DNA from: Pseudomonas mendocina
GTDB lineage: Bacteria; Pseudomonadota; Gammaproteobacteria; Pseudomonadales; Pseudomonadaceae
Direction of reading: 5' to 3'
NCBI RefSeq assembly: GCF_900636545.1
Contig: NZ_LR134290.1
Location: forward strand, 186,001-250,000
DNA: 64,000 bases
A model generated the notes under the pieces. The model was not told the origin of the DNA and did no database searches. It saw only the letters and a program-made list of their open reading frames with translations. This document shows positions 22,097-29,521 of the stretch, one piece after another. The position numbers and the translations under genes were made by a program. How positions within the stretch are numbered: the stretch's first letter is position 1; each line of letters starts with the position of its first letter.

Positions 22097-22113
22097 TTGG
22101 CATGAGCGCTGCA
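22097..22113 (+). promoter_or_regulatory. Sigma-54 (-24/-12) promoter 1
   Basis: TTGGCATGAGCGCTGCA, with the invariant GG (22099-22100) and GC (22111-22112) separated by 10 bp. Predicted start near 22124, 37 nt ahead of the small secreted protein gene at 22161. Confidence 0.75.
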
Positions 22114-22160
22114 AAATCAGTCGTGTAAGCCCCCGACTGACCTGCTGATGGAGAAGCGTC

Positions 22161-22472
22161 ATGAACATCGTCCGACTGAGCCTGTTTTGCGTCGCTGCAT
22201 TGCTGGTCAACGGGGCTTACGCCAAAGATTTCACCGGTTCGGCTGGCGCCACCGCCAAGACGGCTGAGTTCACCATTTCCAACTCGCCCGTCTGGGAGTC
22301 CCGTGTCGGTGCCCGGCAGGACGGCTCCGCCGAACTGCGTAGCCAGCCTACCCGCGCGGTCGGTGCCATTGGTGACGACGCCCAGTGGCTGCGTATTTCC
22401 GACGATGGCGACACCGATACCGCCAACCGTGAGCCGCGCCCTGCCAACAGCACCCAGCGCTGGGTGTTCTGA
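22161..22472 (+). CDS. Small secreted protein of unknown function
   Basis: 103 residues with a clear signal peptide (LSLFCVAALLVNGAYA, cleavage about residue 21). The mature part is Ala/Thr/Asp-rich and lacks cysteine; I recognise no domain. A good ribosome-binding site (GGAGAAG) and the sigma-54 promoter upstream support it as a real gene. It is followed after 18 bp by a small membrane protein gene and a terminator, forming a two-gene unit that is probably activated by AlgB. Confidence 0.75.
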   Translation: MNIVRLSLFCVAALLVNGAYAKDFTGSAGATAKTAEFTISNSPVWESRVGARQDGSAELRSQPTRAVGAIGDDAQWLRISDDGDTDTANREPRPANSTQRWVF

Positions 22473-22490
22473 CCGACAAGGAGTCCTGCC

Positions 22491-22676
22491 ATGTCCAGAA
22501 GTGCCATCCTGTTGATGATCATGACCTTGTTGAGCCTGGCCGCATTGTGGCTAAGCCCGGGCCTGGAAGAGGGTGCCGCCCTGCTGCTCAAGGGCGCCAG
22601 CGTCGTTTTCGGCCTGGGTTTCCTGGTGGCGCTGATGGCTGGGCGCCGCATCAAGTTCGATCCGGTCCTGCGCTGA
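22491..22676 (+). CDS. Small membrane protein of unknown function
   Basis: 61 residues with two predicted membrane helices (about 4-22 and 30-50) separated by a short GLEEG turn and ending in a basic RRIKFDPVLR tail. The ribosome-binding site is AAGGAG. Second gene of the sigma-54-driven unit, directly ahead of the bidirectional terminator. No family recognised. Confidence 0.72.
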   Translation: MSRSAILLMIMTLLSLAALWLSPGLEEGAALLLKGASVVFGLGFLVALMAGRRIKFDPVLR

Positions 22677-22699
22677 GCGTGATGCGGCACCGAAGCAAT

Positions 22700-22730
22700 A
22701 AAAAACGCCGCGAAGATCGCGGCGTTTTTT
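22700..22730. terminator. Bidirectional rho-independent terminator
   Basis: AAAAAACGCCGCG, loop AAGAT, CGCGGCGTTTTTT: a strong stem flanked by A and T runs that can end both the small-gene unit and the convergent algB-kinB operon. Confidence 0.93.
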
Positions 22731-22760
22731 ATTGCCCGAGTCATCAGTCCAGGTCAGACC

Positions 22761-24563
22761 TCAGACCGGCAGACTGAAGTAGAAGGTGGAGCCTTCGCCC
22801 GGGCGGGAGTGAACGCTGAGCTGGCCGCCATGCAACTGCACGATCTCCCGCGCCAGCGCCAGACCCAGACCGACGCCACCCTTGCGTCTGCCAACCTGAA
22901 CGAAGGGCTCGAAGATACGAGCCTGCTGCTCGAAGGGGATGCCCTCGCCGTCATCCTGCACGCTGACGATCACCTGCTCGCCGTGGCGGCGTACCTGTAG
23001 CCGCACCTCATCACCCGGGTTGCTGTAGCGCAGGGCATTGTCGATCAGGTTGTCGATCAGTCGCTCCAGTTGTGCAGCATCGAGGCTCAGGCGCGGCAGC
23101 GGTTCGTGAACCTCGCAGACCAGTGTCACTTCACGCTCGGCGGTCTTCTCGACAAAGCGCTGCGGCGCCTGCCGGATCATCTCGGCCAGGTCGCAGGGAC
23201 GGCGCTGCAGGGTCTGCATGCCGTTCTGGTAGCGCGAGAAATTCAGCAGATCGTCGATCAACTGCACCAGGCGATGCATTTCCTCATCGACGGTGCGCAT
23301 CAGCTCCTGCTCACGGCCACTCGGTGGCAGCGAGAGGCGCTCGCGTAGCAAGCTGAAAGCCATGTGCATGCCGGTGATCGGCGTGCGCAGCTCGTGCGAG
23401 GCGCGCAGGATGAATTCGCTGCGCACACGCTCGAAGGCGCGTTGCTTGGTGACGTCACGCAGCACCATCACGGCCCCTACGCTGCCACCTTCGCTCACTT
23501 GGACCGGCGTCAGCGCCCAGGCCAGCAGACGGGTTTCACCGTCGCGCTCGATCTGCAGGTCGGCGGGCGGTTCGTACAGCAGCTCGCCTGCGAGTACCTG
23601 GCGCAGTGCCTCGTCGACGGCGTGATCCGGCAGCAGCGGTCCGATCGGTTGACCGAGGATATCGGCGTGCCAGGACAGCTGGCGTAGCGCTACGGGGTTG
23701 GCGTGCTCGATGCGGCCCTGCTCGTCGAGGATGACCAGGCCATCGTCGATGCTGTCGAGCACGGCTTTCAGGCGGCCTTCGCTGCTGAGCAACTGGTTGA
23801 GGTTGCTCGAATGGTATTCGCGCAGCGCCTCGGTCATCAGGCCGAAGCGGCGACTCAGCACTGCCAACTCCACCACGGGCGAGACCGGCAGTACCACATC
23901 GTATTTGCCCTGGCCGATCTGGTCAGCGGCGCGCACCAGCATATCGATGGGCGCGCCGAAGCGGCGGGCGATGCCGTGGGCGGTGAGTACGCCGATCGCC
24001 AGCACGGCCAGGCCGGTCAGTACCAGAAGCCCGGCGATCAGCTGGGAACGCTCGCCGGCCTTGTGCTCGGCGGCGATGACCCAGTTGACGACCTGATCCT
24101 GCTGTTCCAGCAGGTGATTGCGCAAGCGCTGAAAGGCTTCGGTGAAGGGTTTGTAACCGCCCAGGTTGTGCGGTGTTTCGCCAGGCGGGGTGCCGCCGCT
24201 GGCCGCTTTTTCCATCGCGTCGTAAAGCTCGGCAGCGCGTTCCAGTCCTCGTATGTAGTCGGCGCCGAGGTTGGTGTTGATCCCTTCCTCGAAGGTGGCG
24301 CGGAACGACTGGCGAATGGTCTCGAGGCGCTGCGCGTCAGGCTGCGGATCGATCAGCACGATCAGCTCGTCGCCCAGATGCTGGCGCAGCTTCTGGCCGA
24401 CCTGCACGGCATCGAAGCCACGCTGGATCAGTTCGCTCTGGCTACGCGCCATCTGGGTGACGCTGAACAGGCCGAGCAGCAAGCCCAGCAGTGCCACAGT
24501 GATCAACGCGGAAATGCTGAGGAACAGGCGTGTGCGAAGCTTCATCGGCAGCTTCATGATCAT
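22761..24563 (-). CDS. kinB: Sensor histidine kinase KinB
   Basis: 600 residues. N-terminus MKLRTRLFLSISALITVALLGLLLGLFSV is nearly that of P. aeruginosa KinB as I remember it. Two membrane helices (about 12-33 and 170-190) enclose a periplasmic helical domain, followed by HAMP (ARRFGAPIDMLVRAADQIGQG), a PAS domain (LDSIDDGLVILDEQGRIEHANP), HisKA with ASHELRTPITGM, and HATPase with DDGEGIPF and GGVGLGLALAREI. KinB is kinase and phosphatase for AlgB. The ATG at 24557 (MKLPMKLRTR) has better spacing from the GGA ribosome-binding sequence than 24563. It lies 7 bp downstream of algB. Confidence 0.94.
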   Translation of the reverse strand: MIMKLPMKLRTRLFLSISALITVALLGLLLGLFSVTQMARSQSELIQRGFDAVQVGQKLRQHLGDELIVLIDPQPDAQRLETIRQSFRATFEEGINTNLGADYIRGLERAAELYDAMEKAASGGTPPGETPHNLGGYKPFTEAFQRLRNHLLEQQDQVVNWVIAAEHKAGERSQLIAGLLVLTGLAVLAIGVLTAHGIARRFGAPIDMLVRAADQIGQGKYDVVLPVSPVVELAVLSRRFGLMTEALREYHSSNLNQLLSSEGRLKAVLDSIDDGLVILDEQGRIEHANPVALRQLSWHADILGQPIGPLLPDHAVDEALRQVLAGELLYEPPADLQIERDGETRLLAWALTPVQVSEGGSVGAVMVLRDVTKQRAFERVRSEFILRASHELRTPITGMHMAFSLLRERLSLPPSGREQELMRTVDEEMHRLVQLIDDLLNFSRYQNGMQTLQRRPCDLAEMIRQAPQRFVEKTAEREVTLVCEVHEPLPRLSLDAAQLERLIDNLIDNALRYSNPGDEVRLQVRRHGEQVIVSVQDDGEGIPFEQQARIFEPFVQVGRRKGGVGLGLALAREIVQLHGGQLSVHSRPGEGSTFYFSLPV

Positions 24564-24570
24564 TCCATGG

Positions 24571-25923
24571 TCAGAGGTTGTACTGCTTGCGTTTGCGGTA
24601 GAGGGTCGAGGTATCGATACCCAGGGTCTTGGCCGCCATGTCGAGGGTGCTGCTGCTGGCCAGTACCGCAGCGATGTGGGCCTTCTCCAGCTCCTCGAGG
24701 CTCATCGGTGCGCCGACCCGCACGGTGCTGGCTGGCGCTTCGCTGCTGCCACCGAGGCCGAGGTGGGCAATCTCCACGGTCTCGCTCTGGCAAATGATGC
24801 TGGCACGCTCGATGACGTTGCGCAGTTCGCGGATATTGCCTGGCCAGCGATAGGCCTGCAGGGCCGCTGCCGCCTCGGGGCTGAAGGCGCAGGCCGGGCG
24901 GCCGTAGTCGCTGACGAAACGGGCGAGAAAGCGTTCGGCCAGGGACATCACGTCTTCGTGGCGTTCGCGCAGTGGCGGCAGCTTGAGGGTGATGACGTTG
25001 AGGCGGTAGAGCAGGTCTTCGCGGAAACGCCCCTCACGGACCATTTCGTCGAGATCCAGGTTGGTGGCGGCGACGATGCGTACATCGGCGCGGCGCGTGA
25101 CCGGGTCGCCGACGCGCTCGTATTCCTTGTCCTGGATGAAGCGCAGCAGCTTGGGTTGCAGCGTCAGCGGGAAGTCGCCGATCTCGTCGAGGAACAGGGT
25201 ACCGCCATCGGCCTGGCTGACGCGGCCCTGGGTGCTCTCGCTGGCGCCGGTGAAGGAGCCACGGGCATGGCCGAACAATTCGCTCTCCATCAGCTCGGCA
25301 GTCAGCGACGGGCAGTTAATGGTCACGCAGGTGCGCTTGGCGCGGCGGCTCCAGCCGTGAATGGCGCGGGCCAGCTCGCCCTTGCCGGTGCCGGACTCAC
25401 CGAGGATGAGGATATTGGCGTCGGTGGCCGCGACCTGGCGCGCGGTTTCCAGGATCGACATCATCGCCGGGCTGTGTGAATCGAGCCCGTCCTTGACCTT
25501 GCGCACCTCGCCCTCCAGCGCTTCCAGGCGTGCGGCCAGGGTACGCACTTCCAGCTGCTTGGCGGCCGCCAGGCGCAGTTGATCGGGGGTGCAGGGTTTG
25601 ACCAGATAATCGGCGGCGCCGGCCTGGATGGCGTCGACCGCCGTGTCCACGGCCGAATGGGCGGTGACGATCACCACGCGCATCCACGGCGCCTGGATGC
25701 GCATCTGCGCCAGCAGGTCGAGACCGTTGTCCTCGCCCAGGCGCAGGTCGAGGAAGCACAGGTCAAACACCTGTCGATGCAACAGCGCTTCGGCTTGCGC
25801 CGCGCTGCTGGCCCCGGCGACGTCATAGCCTTCATCTTCAAGGCAGTAGCGGAAGGTACGCAGGATTGCCGCTTCGTCATCCACCAGCAGAATGCGCCCG
25901 CTGGTTTGCTCTGCAACTGCCAT
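24571..25923 (-). CDS. algB: NtrC-family response regulator AlgB
   Basis: 450 residues. Receiver domain 10-125 (LVDDEAAILRTFRYCLEDEGYDV, aspartate in FLDLRLGEDNG), AAA+ sigma-54 interaction domain about 145-375 (Walker A GESGTGKGELAR; GAFTGA loop present as GSFTGA; Walker B GGTLFLDEIGDFPL), C-terminal HTH (LDMAAKTLGIDTSTLYRKRKQYNL). The sequence closely follows P. aeruginosa AlgB, regulator of alginate and, as reported there, also a target of the bacteriophytochrome BphP. Start at 25923 (MAVAEQTSGRILLVDDE) with GGAG upstream is preferred over the longer frame. The pair algB-kinB is flanked by two matching sigma-54 promoters. Confidence 0.95.
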   Translation of the reverse strand: MAVAEQTSGRILLVDDEAAILRTFRYCLEDEGYDVAGASSAAQAEALLHRQVFDLCFLDLRLGEDNGLDLLAQMRIQAPWMRVVIVTAHSAVDTAVDAIQAGAADYLVKPCTPDQLRLAAAKQLEVRTLAARLEALEGEVRKVKDGLDSHSPAMMSILETARQVAATDANILILGESGTGKGELARAIHGWSRRAKRTCVTINCPSLTAELMESELFGHARGSFTGASESTQGRVSQADGGTLFLDEIGDFPLTLQPKLLRFIQDKEYERVGDPVTRRADVRIVAATNLDLDEMVREGRFREDLLYRLNVITLKLPPLRERHEDVMSLAERFLARFVSDYGRPACAFSPEAAAALQAYRWPGNIRELRNVIERASIICQSETVEIAHLGLGGSSEAPASTVRVGAPMSLEELEKAHIAAVLASSSTLDMAAKTLGIDTSTLYRKRKQYNL

Positions 25924-25969
25924 GTATGTGCTCCGTCTTGCTGGTCGATGCAGCTTAGTCAGGTAAAAA

Positions 25970-25986
25970 CCGTGCAAGTTGCACGG
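25970..25986. promoter_or_regulatory. Palindromic activator site (UAS 2)
   Basis: CCGTGCAAGTTGCACGG, arms of 8 bp perfectly complementary around 25978. Shares GTGCAA-N-TTGCAC with UAS 1. It lies 47 bp upstream of the algB start codon and 104 bp upstream of the promoter GG, so it could serve both AlgB autoregulation and activation of the BON gene. Confidence 0.72.
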
Positions 25987-26004
25987 CCTGAATGCGCAGA
26001 TACT

Positions 26005-26028
26005 GCACCCTGCATGCAGGCAGGGTGC
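26005..26028. repeat. Inverted repeat between UAS 2 and the promoter
   Basis: GCACCCTGC (26005-26013) and GCAGGGTGC (26020-26028) with a 6-bp loop. It lies upstream of the predicted transcription start of the BON gene, so it is more likely a protein site or DNA structure than a terminator. Confidence 0.5.
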
Positions 26029-26040
26029 CTTTATTGTGTT

Positions 26041-26053
26041 TAAGTTATTGTTT
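26041..26053 (-). promoter_or_regulatory. IHF-like site 2 (degenerate)
   Basis: TAAGTTATTGTTT differs from the perfect IHF match at 22057 in only two positions and sits at the same distance (63 bp) from the palindrome centre. Confidence 0.5.
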
Positions 26054-26079
26054 TACATGAACTTTATGTTCGCTCTTGG

Positions 26080-26096
26080 CTGGCATGGGGCTTGCG
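26080..26096 (+). promoter_or_regulatory. Sigma-54 (-24/-12) promoter 2
   Basis: CTGGCATGGGGCTTGCG with GG at 26082-26083 and GC at 26094-26095, 10 bp apart. Predicted start near 26107, 27 nt before the BON protein start codon. Confidence 0.82.
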
Positions 26097-26133
26097 ATAT
26101 TCCTCGTATCGTCTCACGAACAGGAGTGAACTC

Positions 26134-26964
26134 ATGCCCCCGTTCAAACCCTTGATGCTGGCCGCCAGCACTGCTTTGCTGCTCGGCCTGACTCCATTGG
26201 CCAGCCACGCCGCCGAGGGCGCGCTGGCTTCGCAGCTCGAGGCTGCGCGCCAGGAAGGCTCGATCTGGACTGCCTTCGCGCTCAACCGCCATCTCAACCC
26301 GTTCAAGCTCAAGATCGACGTGGAGGATGGCGTGGCCACCCTCGGTGGCAAGGTCGAGAACGACGTGCAGAAGGAGCTGGCCGAGCAGGTGGCGCTGAGC
26401 ATAGAGGGCATCGACTCGGTGAACAATCGCATCGAAGTCGGCAGCGATGCCGTCGAGGGCAACCCGCCGGGGATGGTGCAGCGTCTCGAGGACGCCAGCC
26501 TCGCCGCCACGGTCAAGTCCAAGCTGCTGTGGAACAGCAACACCCGCGGCCTGGACATTCAGGTCAAGAGCGAGACCGGCAACATCACCCTGAGTGGTCA
26601 CGCCCAGACGCCCGCGGCCAAGGAGTTGGCGGGGCAACTGGCAGCCAATACCGATGGTGTGCGCGAGGTCTTCAACCACCTCAGCATCAGCACTGCCGAC
26701 AGCAGTAGCAGCGAAGTGCAAACCACCCTCGACGAAGCGCGCGAGAACATCAGCGACAGCTGGATCACCAGCAAGGTCAAGGCCAGCTTTCTCTACAGCC
26801 GTAACCTGGACGCCATGAACATTTCTGTGAACACCGACGATGGTCTCGTCAGCCTGCGCGGCAGTGTGCTGAGCAGCGCCGAGAAGCGCCTGGCGGTCGA
26901 GATCGCCCGCAACATTCGCGGCGTGCGTGGCGTCGATGCAGATGCCCTGCGTATCAACAGTTGA
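26134..26964 (+). CDS. Periplasmic protein with three BON domains
   Basis: 276 residues. A signal peptide (cleavage about residue 27, ASHA) is followed by three BON domains near 45-110, 125-190 and 205-272, each with the typical pattern, for example IDVEDGVATLGGKV, VKSETGNITLSGHA and VNTDDGLVSLRGSV. BON proteins (OsmY-like) are periplasmic stress proteins thought to bind phospholipid or envelope surfaces. The ATG at 26134, with AGGAG upstream, is chosen because it opens the signal peptide. First gene of the sigma-54 promoter 2 unit. Confidence 0.88.
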   Translation: MPPFKPLMLAASTALLLGLTPLASHAAEGALASQLEAARQEGSIWTAFALNRHLNPFKLKIDVEDGVATLGGKVENDVQKELAEQVALSIEGIDSVNNRIEVGSDAVEGNPPGMVQRLEDASLAATVKSKLLWNSNTRGLDIQVKSETGNITLSGHAQTPAAKELAGQLAANTDGVREVFNHLSISTADSSSSEVQTTLDEARENISDSWITSKVKASFLYSRNLDAMNISVNTDDGLVSLRGSVLSSAEKRLAVEIARNIRGVRGVDADALRINS

Positions 26965-27029
26965 ACCAAGCAATCGCGGCCGCTGGAGCGGCCGATAACC
27001 CGCAAGTCCCATCGCCAAGGAGAGAATCC

Positions 27030-27464
27030 ATGAGCAGCAAGACCGCACAACTCAATGAACTGATCGAAATCACCCGCGACGGCAAGCGCTTCTACGAGCA
27101 TGCCCACGATGAGGTCAAGGATATCCGCCTGCAGGCGCTGTTCCGTGACATGGTGCGTGCCAAGACTCAGGTGATCGATGCGCTGAGCGTCAAGGTCGCC
27201 GCCAACCAGAGCGAGCCGGCGTCCGGCGGCACCATGCTGGGCAAGCTGCGTCAGTTCTACGCCGACACCCGCGCGACCCTGGCCAAGGATGAAGATGCCA
27301 CCTATGTGGCACAACTGGAGGAAGCGGAAGACCGCATCCTGCATGCGTTCGAGGATGCGCTGGAAAGTGCCGATCAGGACGTCCGCGTGCTGCTGGCCGT
27401 GGAGATGCCCAAGGTGCGTGCCTGCCACGAACGCATGCGCGCGCTGAAGCAGAACATGCAGTAA
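27030..27464 (+). CDS. PA2169-like four-helix-bundle protein (DUF2383-type)
   Basis: 144 residues, predicted all-helical and ferritin-like, beginning MSSKTAQLNELIEITRDG, with RFYEHAHDEVKD and LEEAEDRILHAFEDAL helices. This matches the PA2169 family, stress-related proteins of unknown chemistry. The start at 27030 has AAGGAG upstream. It follows the BON gene by 65 bp and is probably the second gene of the same AlgB/sigma-54 unit, ending at the terminator at 27484. Confidence 0.82.
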   Translation: MSSKTAQLNELIEITRDGKRFYEHAHDEVKDIRLQALFRDMVRAKTQVIDALSVKVAANQSEPASGGTMLGKLRQFYADTRATLAKDEDATYVAQLEEAEDRILHAFEDALESADQDVRVLLAVEMPKVRACHERMRALKQNMQ

Positions 27465-27483
27465 TTACTGCGGCGCTGTTATG

Positions 27484-27517
27484 AGCCCCTGCACGCGATG
27501 CGTGCGGGGGCTTTTTT
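27484..27517 (+). terminator. Rho-independent terminator
   Basis: AGCCCCTGCACGC, loop GAT, GCGTGCGGGGGCT with one mismatch, followed by six T. Confidence 0.9.
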
Positions 27518-27529
27518 GTGGGGCAGACC

Positions 27530-28211
27530 GGACTGGCAAGTTTGTGTGCTCTTTTGCGCTATTTATATCCGGGCAAAGATCATTGGCGTGTCGATCTTTC
27601 GTCCTGGTTTCGCCCCTCACGGACGACTCACTTTCTTTGCTTGTGCAAAGAAAGTAAGCAAAGAAACACACCCCTGCATACGGCCCCGGCTGCGCCGGGG
27701 TTCCCTCGCTCTATCACCGCTCCAGGGGCACGCCGTGAAGGGCCATCCCTGGCCCATCACGGCTCTCGCGACATCCATGTCGCTCAACCCCTTCCACGGC
27801 GATTCCACTCGGCCTCCTGAAGGGGACTTGGGCGGTGTCTGTACCATCGCAGTTGAAGAGCAAAAGCCAAACGCTACCGACTTTGATCTTCCGGAGATTT
27901 CGCAAGCTCGCGACCCGATCCCCTTCAGGAGGCCGAGCGGAGGTGTTGCGTAGGGGGACGAGCCGCATGGATGCGGCGAGAGGCTTAATGGGCCAGGGAT
28001 GGCCCATGTAAGCCGGCCCCCGGAGCAGCGCCGGAGCGAGGGAAGTTTCGCGTAGCGAAACCCGGATGTCGGGGTGCCCTTCTTTGGCACACCTTTCTTG
28101 GGCAAGCAAGAAAGGTGTGGCGCCCGTAAGGGGCGCAACCCAAACGCTCAGTACACGCGGTAATGGATAGTGCTAAGTCAGTAAGCGGTACGCACACAAA
28201 CTTGCCAGTCC
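27530..28211. repeat. 682-bp giant inverted-repeat element
   Basis: The ends are perfect 20-bp inverted repeats (GGACTGGCAAGTTTGTGTGC at 27530-27549, its complement at 28192-28211). Inside, both arms stay imperfectly complementary for some 300 bp: for example GGGCCATCCCTGGCCCAT on the left against ATGGGCCAGGGATGGCCC on the right, and GGCCTCCTGAAGGGG against CCCCTTCAGGAGGCC, around a non-paired centre of about 90 bp. Nested hairpins (CTTTCTTTGCTTGTGCAAAGAAAG) lie in each arm. No transposase or other protein gene is recognisable; overlapping ORFs on both strands follow from the symmetry. It may be a non-autonomous mobile element. Confidence 0.75.
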
Positions 28212-28279
28212 AGTATCAACCCGCCTTTCACCAAAGCGCCTTTCTCTGCCAAAGCGAAACGTCGCCGACGTTCATTTAA

Positions 28280-28297
28280 CTGTCACATTCGTTTCAT
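28280..28297 (+). promoter_or_regulatory. PHO box upstream of pstS
   Basis: CTGTCAC-ATTC-GTTTCAT, two 7-bp half-sites 4 bp apart as in the PhoB site, 73 bp ahead of the pstS start. Confidence 0.82.
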
Positions 28298-28369
28298 ACA
28301 GTGTTCACGTGGCCTGCAGATACTTGGGCCCGTTCCATCCAACACAACACTATCTGCTAGGAGCAAGGC

Positions 28370-29338
28370 ATGAAACTGAAGCGTTTGATGGCGGCCCTGA
28401 CTTTCGCCGCCGCTGGCGTAAGCGCCGTATCTGCTGTAGCCGCCGTCGACCCGGCTCTGCCGACCTATGAAAAGACTTCCGGTGTATCGGGCAACCTGTC
28501 CAGCGTCGGTTCCGACTCGCTGGCCAACCTGATGACCCTGTGGGCAGAAGAGTTCAAGAAGAACTACCCCAACGTCAACATCCAGATCCAGGCTGCCGGT
28601 TCCTCCACTGCGCCACCCGCGCTGACCGAAGGTACCGCCAACATGGGGCCGATGAGCCGTCCGATGAAGGACAGCGAGATCCAGGCCTTCGAAGAGAAGT
28701 ACGGCTACAAGCCGACCGCCGTTCCGGTGGCCATCGATGCCCTGGCCGTGTTCGTGCACAAGGACAACCCGATCAAGTCGCTGACCATGCAACAGGTCGA
28801 CGCGATCTTCTCCAGCACCCGTCTGTGCGGTGAAGACAAGGACCTGAAAACCTGGGGTGACGTTGGCCTGACCGGCGAGTGGGCGAGCAAGCCGATCCAG
28901 CTGTTCGGTCGTAACTCGGTATCCGGCACTTACGGTTACTTCAAGGAAGAAGCCCTGTGCAAAGGTGACTTCAAATCCAACGTCAACGAGCAGCCGGGTT
29001 CGGCTTCCGTGGTGCAGTCGATCTCCAGCACCCTGAACGCCATCGGTTACTCGGGCATCGGTTACAAGACCTCCAGCGTTCGCGCTGTGCCGCTGGTCGA
29101 CAAGACCGGTCAGGTCGAAGAGGCCAACGAAACCAACGCGCTGTCCGGCAAGTACCCGCTGGCTCGCTTCTTCTACGTCTACCTGAACAAGGCACCGAAC
29201 CAGCCGCTGAGCCCGCTGGACGCCGAGTTCGTCAAGCTGGTGCTGTCCAAGCAGGGTCAGGAAGTGGTGGTCAAGGACGGTTACATCCCGCTGCCGTCGA
29301 AAGTGGTCGAGAAGACCATGAAGGAACTGGGCCTGTAA
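28370..29338 (+). CDS. pstS: Phosphate ABC transporter substrate-binding protein PstS
   Basis: 322 residues with a signal peptide ending near residue 25 (SAVAAV). Phosphate-binding loop regions are visible as [35 protein letters not shown] and [12 protein letters not shown]. It captures phosphate in the periplasm and passes it to PstCAB; it is also part of PhoR/PhoU signalling. Expression from a PHO box is expected under phosphate starvation. A hairpin separates it from pstC, which has its own PHO box. Confidence 0.95.
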   Translation: MKLKRLMAALTFAAAGVSAVSAVAAVDPALPTYEKTSGVSGNLSSVGSDSLANLMTLWAEEFKKNYPNVNIQIQAAGSSTAPPALTEGTANMGPMSRPMKDSEIQAFEEKYGYKPTAVPVAIDALAVFVHKDNPIKSLTMQQVDAIFSSTRLCGEDKDLKTWGDVGLTGEWASKPIQLFGRNSVSGTYGYFKEEALCKGDFKSNVNEQPGSASVVQSISSTLNAIGYSGIGYKTSSVRAVPLVDKTGQVEEANETNALSGKYPLARFFYVYLNKAPNQPLSPLDAEFVKLVLSKQGQEVVVKDGYIPLPSKVVEKTMKELGL

Positions 29339-29390
29339 TTGCAGCGCCTGACGATGTCGGCCGGCTGATTCGCATCTGACGGTCGAGAGC

Positions 29391-29416
29391 GCCCACCACT
29401 CCAGAGAGTGGTGGGC
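29391..29416 (+). terminator. Hairpin after pstS
   Basis: GCCCACCACT, 6-base loop, AGTGGTGGGC: a perfect 10-bp stem, but without a T-run. It may partly terminate or stabilise pstS mRNA, explaining a higher PstS level than PstCAB. Confidence 0.55.
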
Positions 29417-29433
29417 TTCGTCATGTCAGGCGA

Positions 29434-29451
29434 CTGTAACCTTTCTGTCAT
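29434..29451 (+). promoter_or_regulatory. PHO box upstream of pstC
   Basis: CTGTAAC-CTTT-CTGTCAT, a near-perfect PHO box, with a TAGATT -10-like hexamer at 29462-29467. Confidence 0.87.
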
Positions 29452-29521
29452 ACAAGCTCGCTAGATTGACAAGCCTGGACAGCCCTATGCGCTGCCTTGA
29501 GCCCGCGCAGAGACTTCTCGC

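Noticed and set aside
26005..26028. Rho-independent terminator in the algB-BON interval
   Set aside because: The hairpin has no T-run and lies upstream of the BON transcription start and of the algB start codon on the other strand, so no transcript would end there.
27498..28197. Several overlapping ORFs on both strands (up to 173 residues) between 27498 and 28197
   Set aside because: They are produced by the symmetry of the giant inverted repeat; translations of the two arms mirror each other and show no domain.
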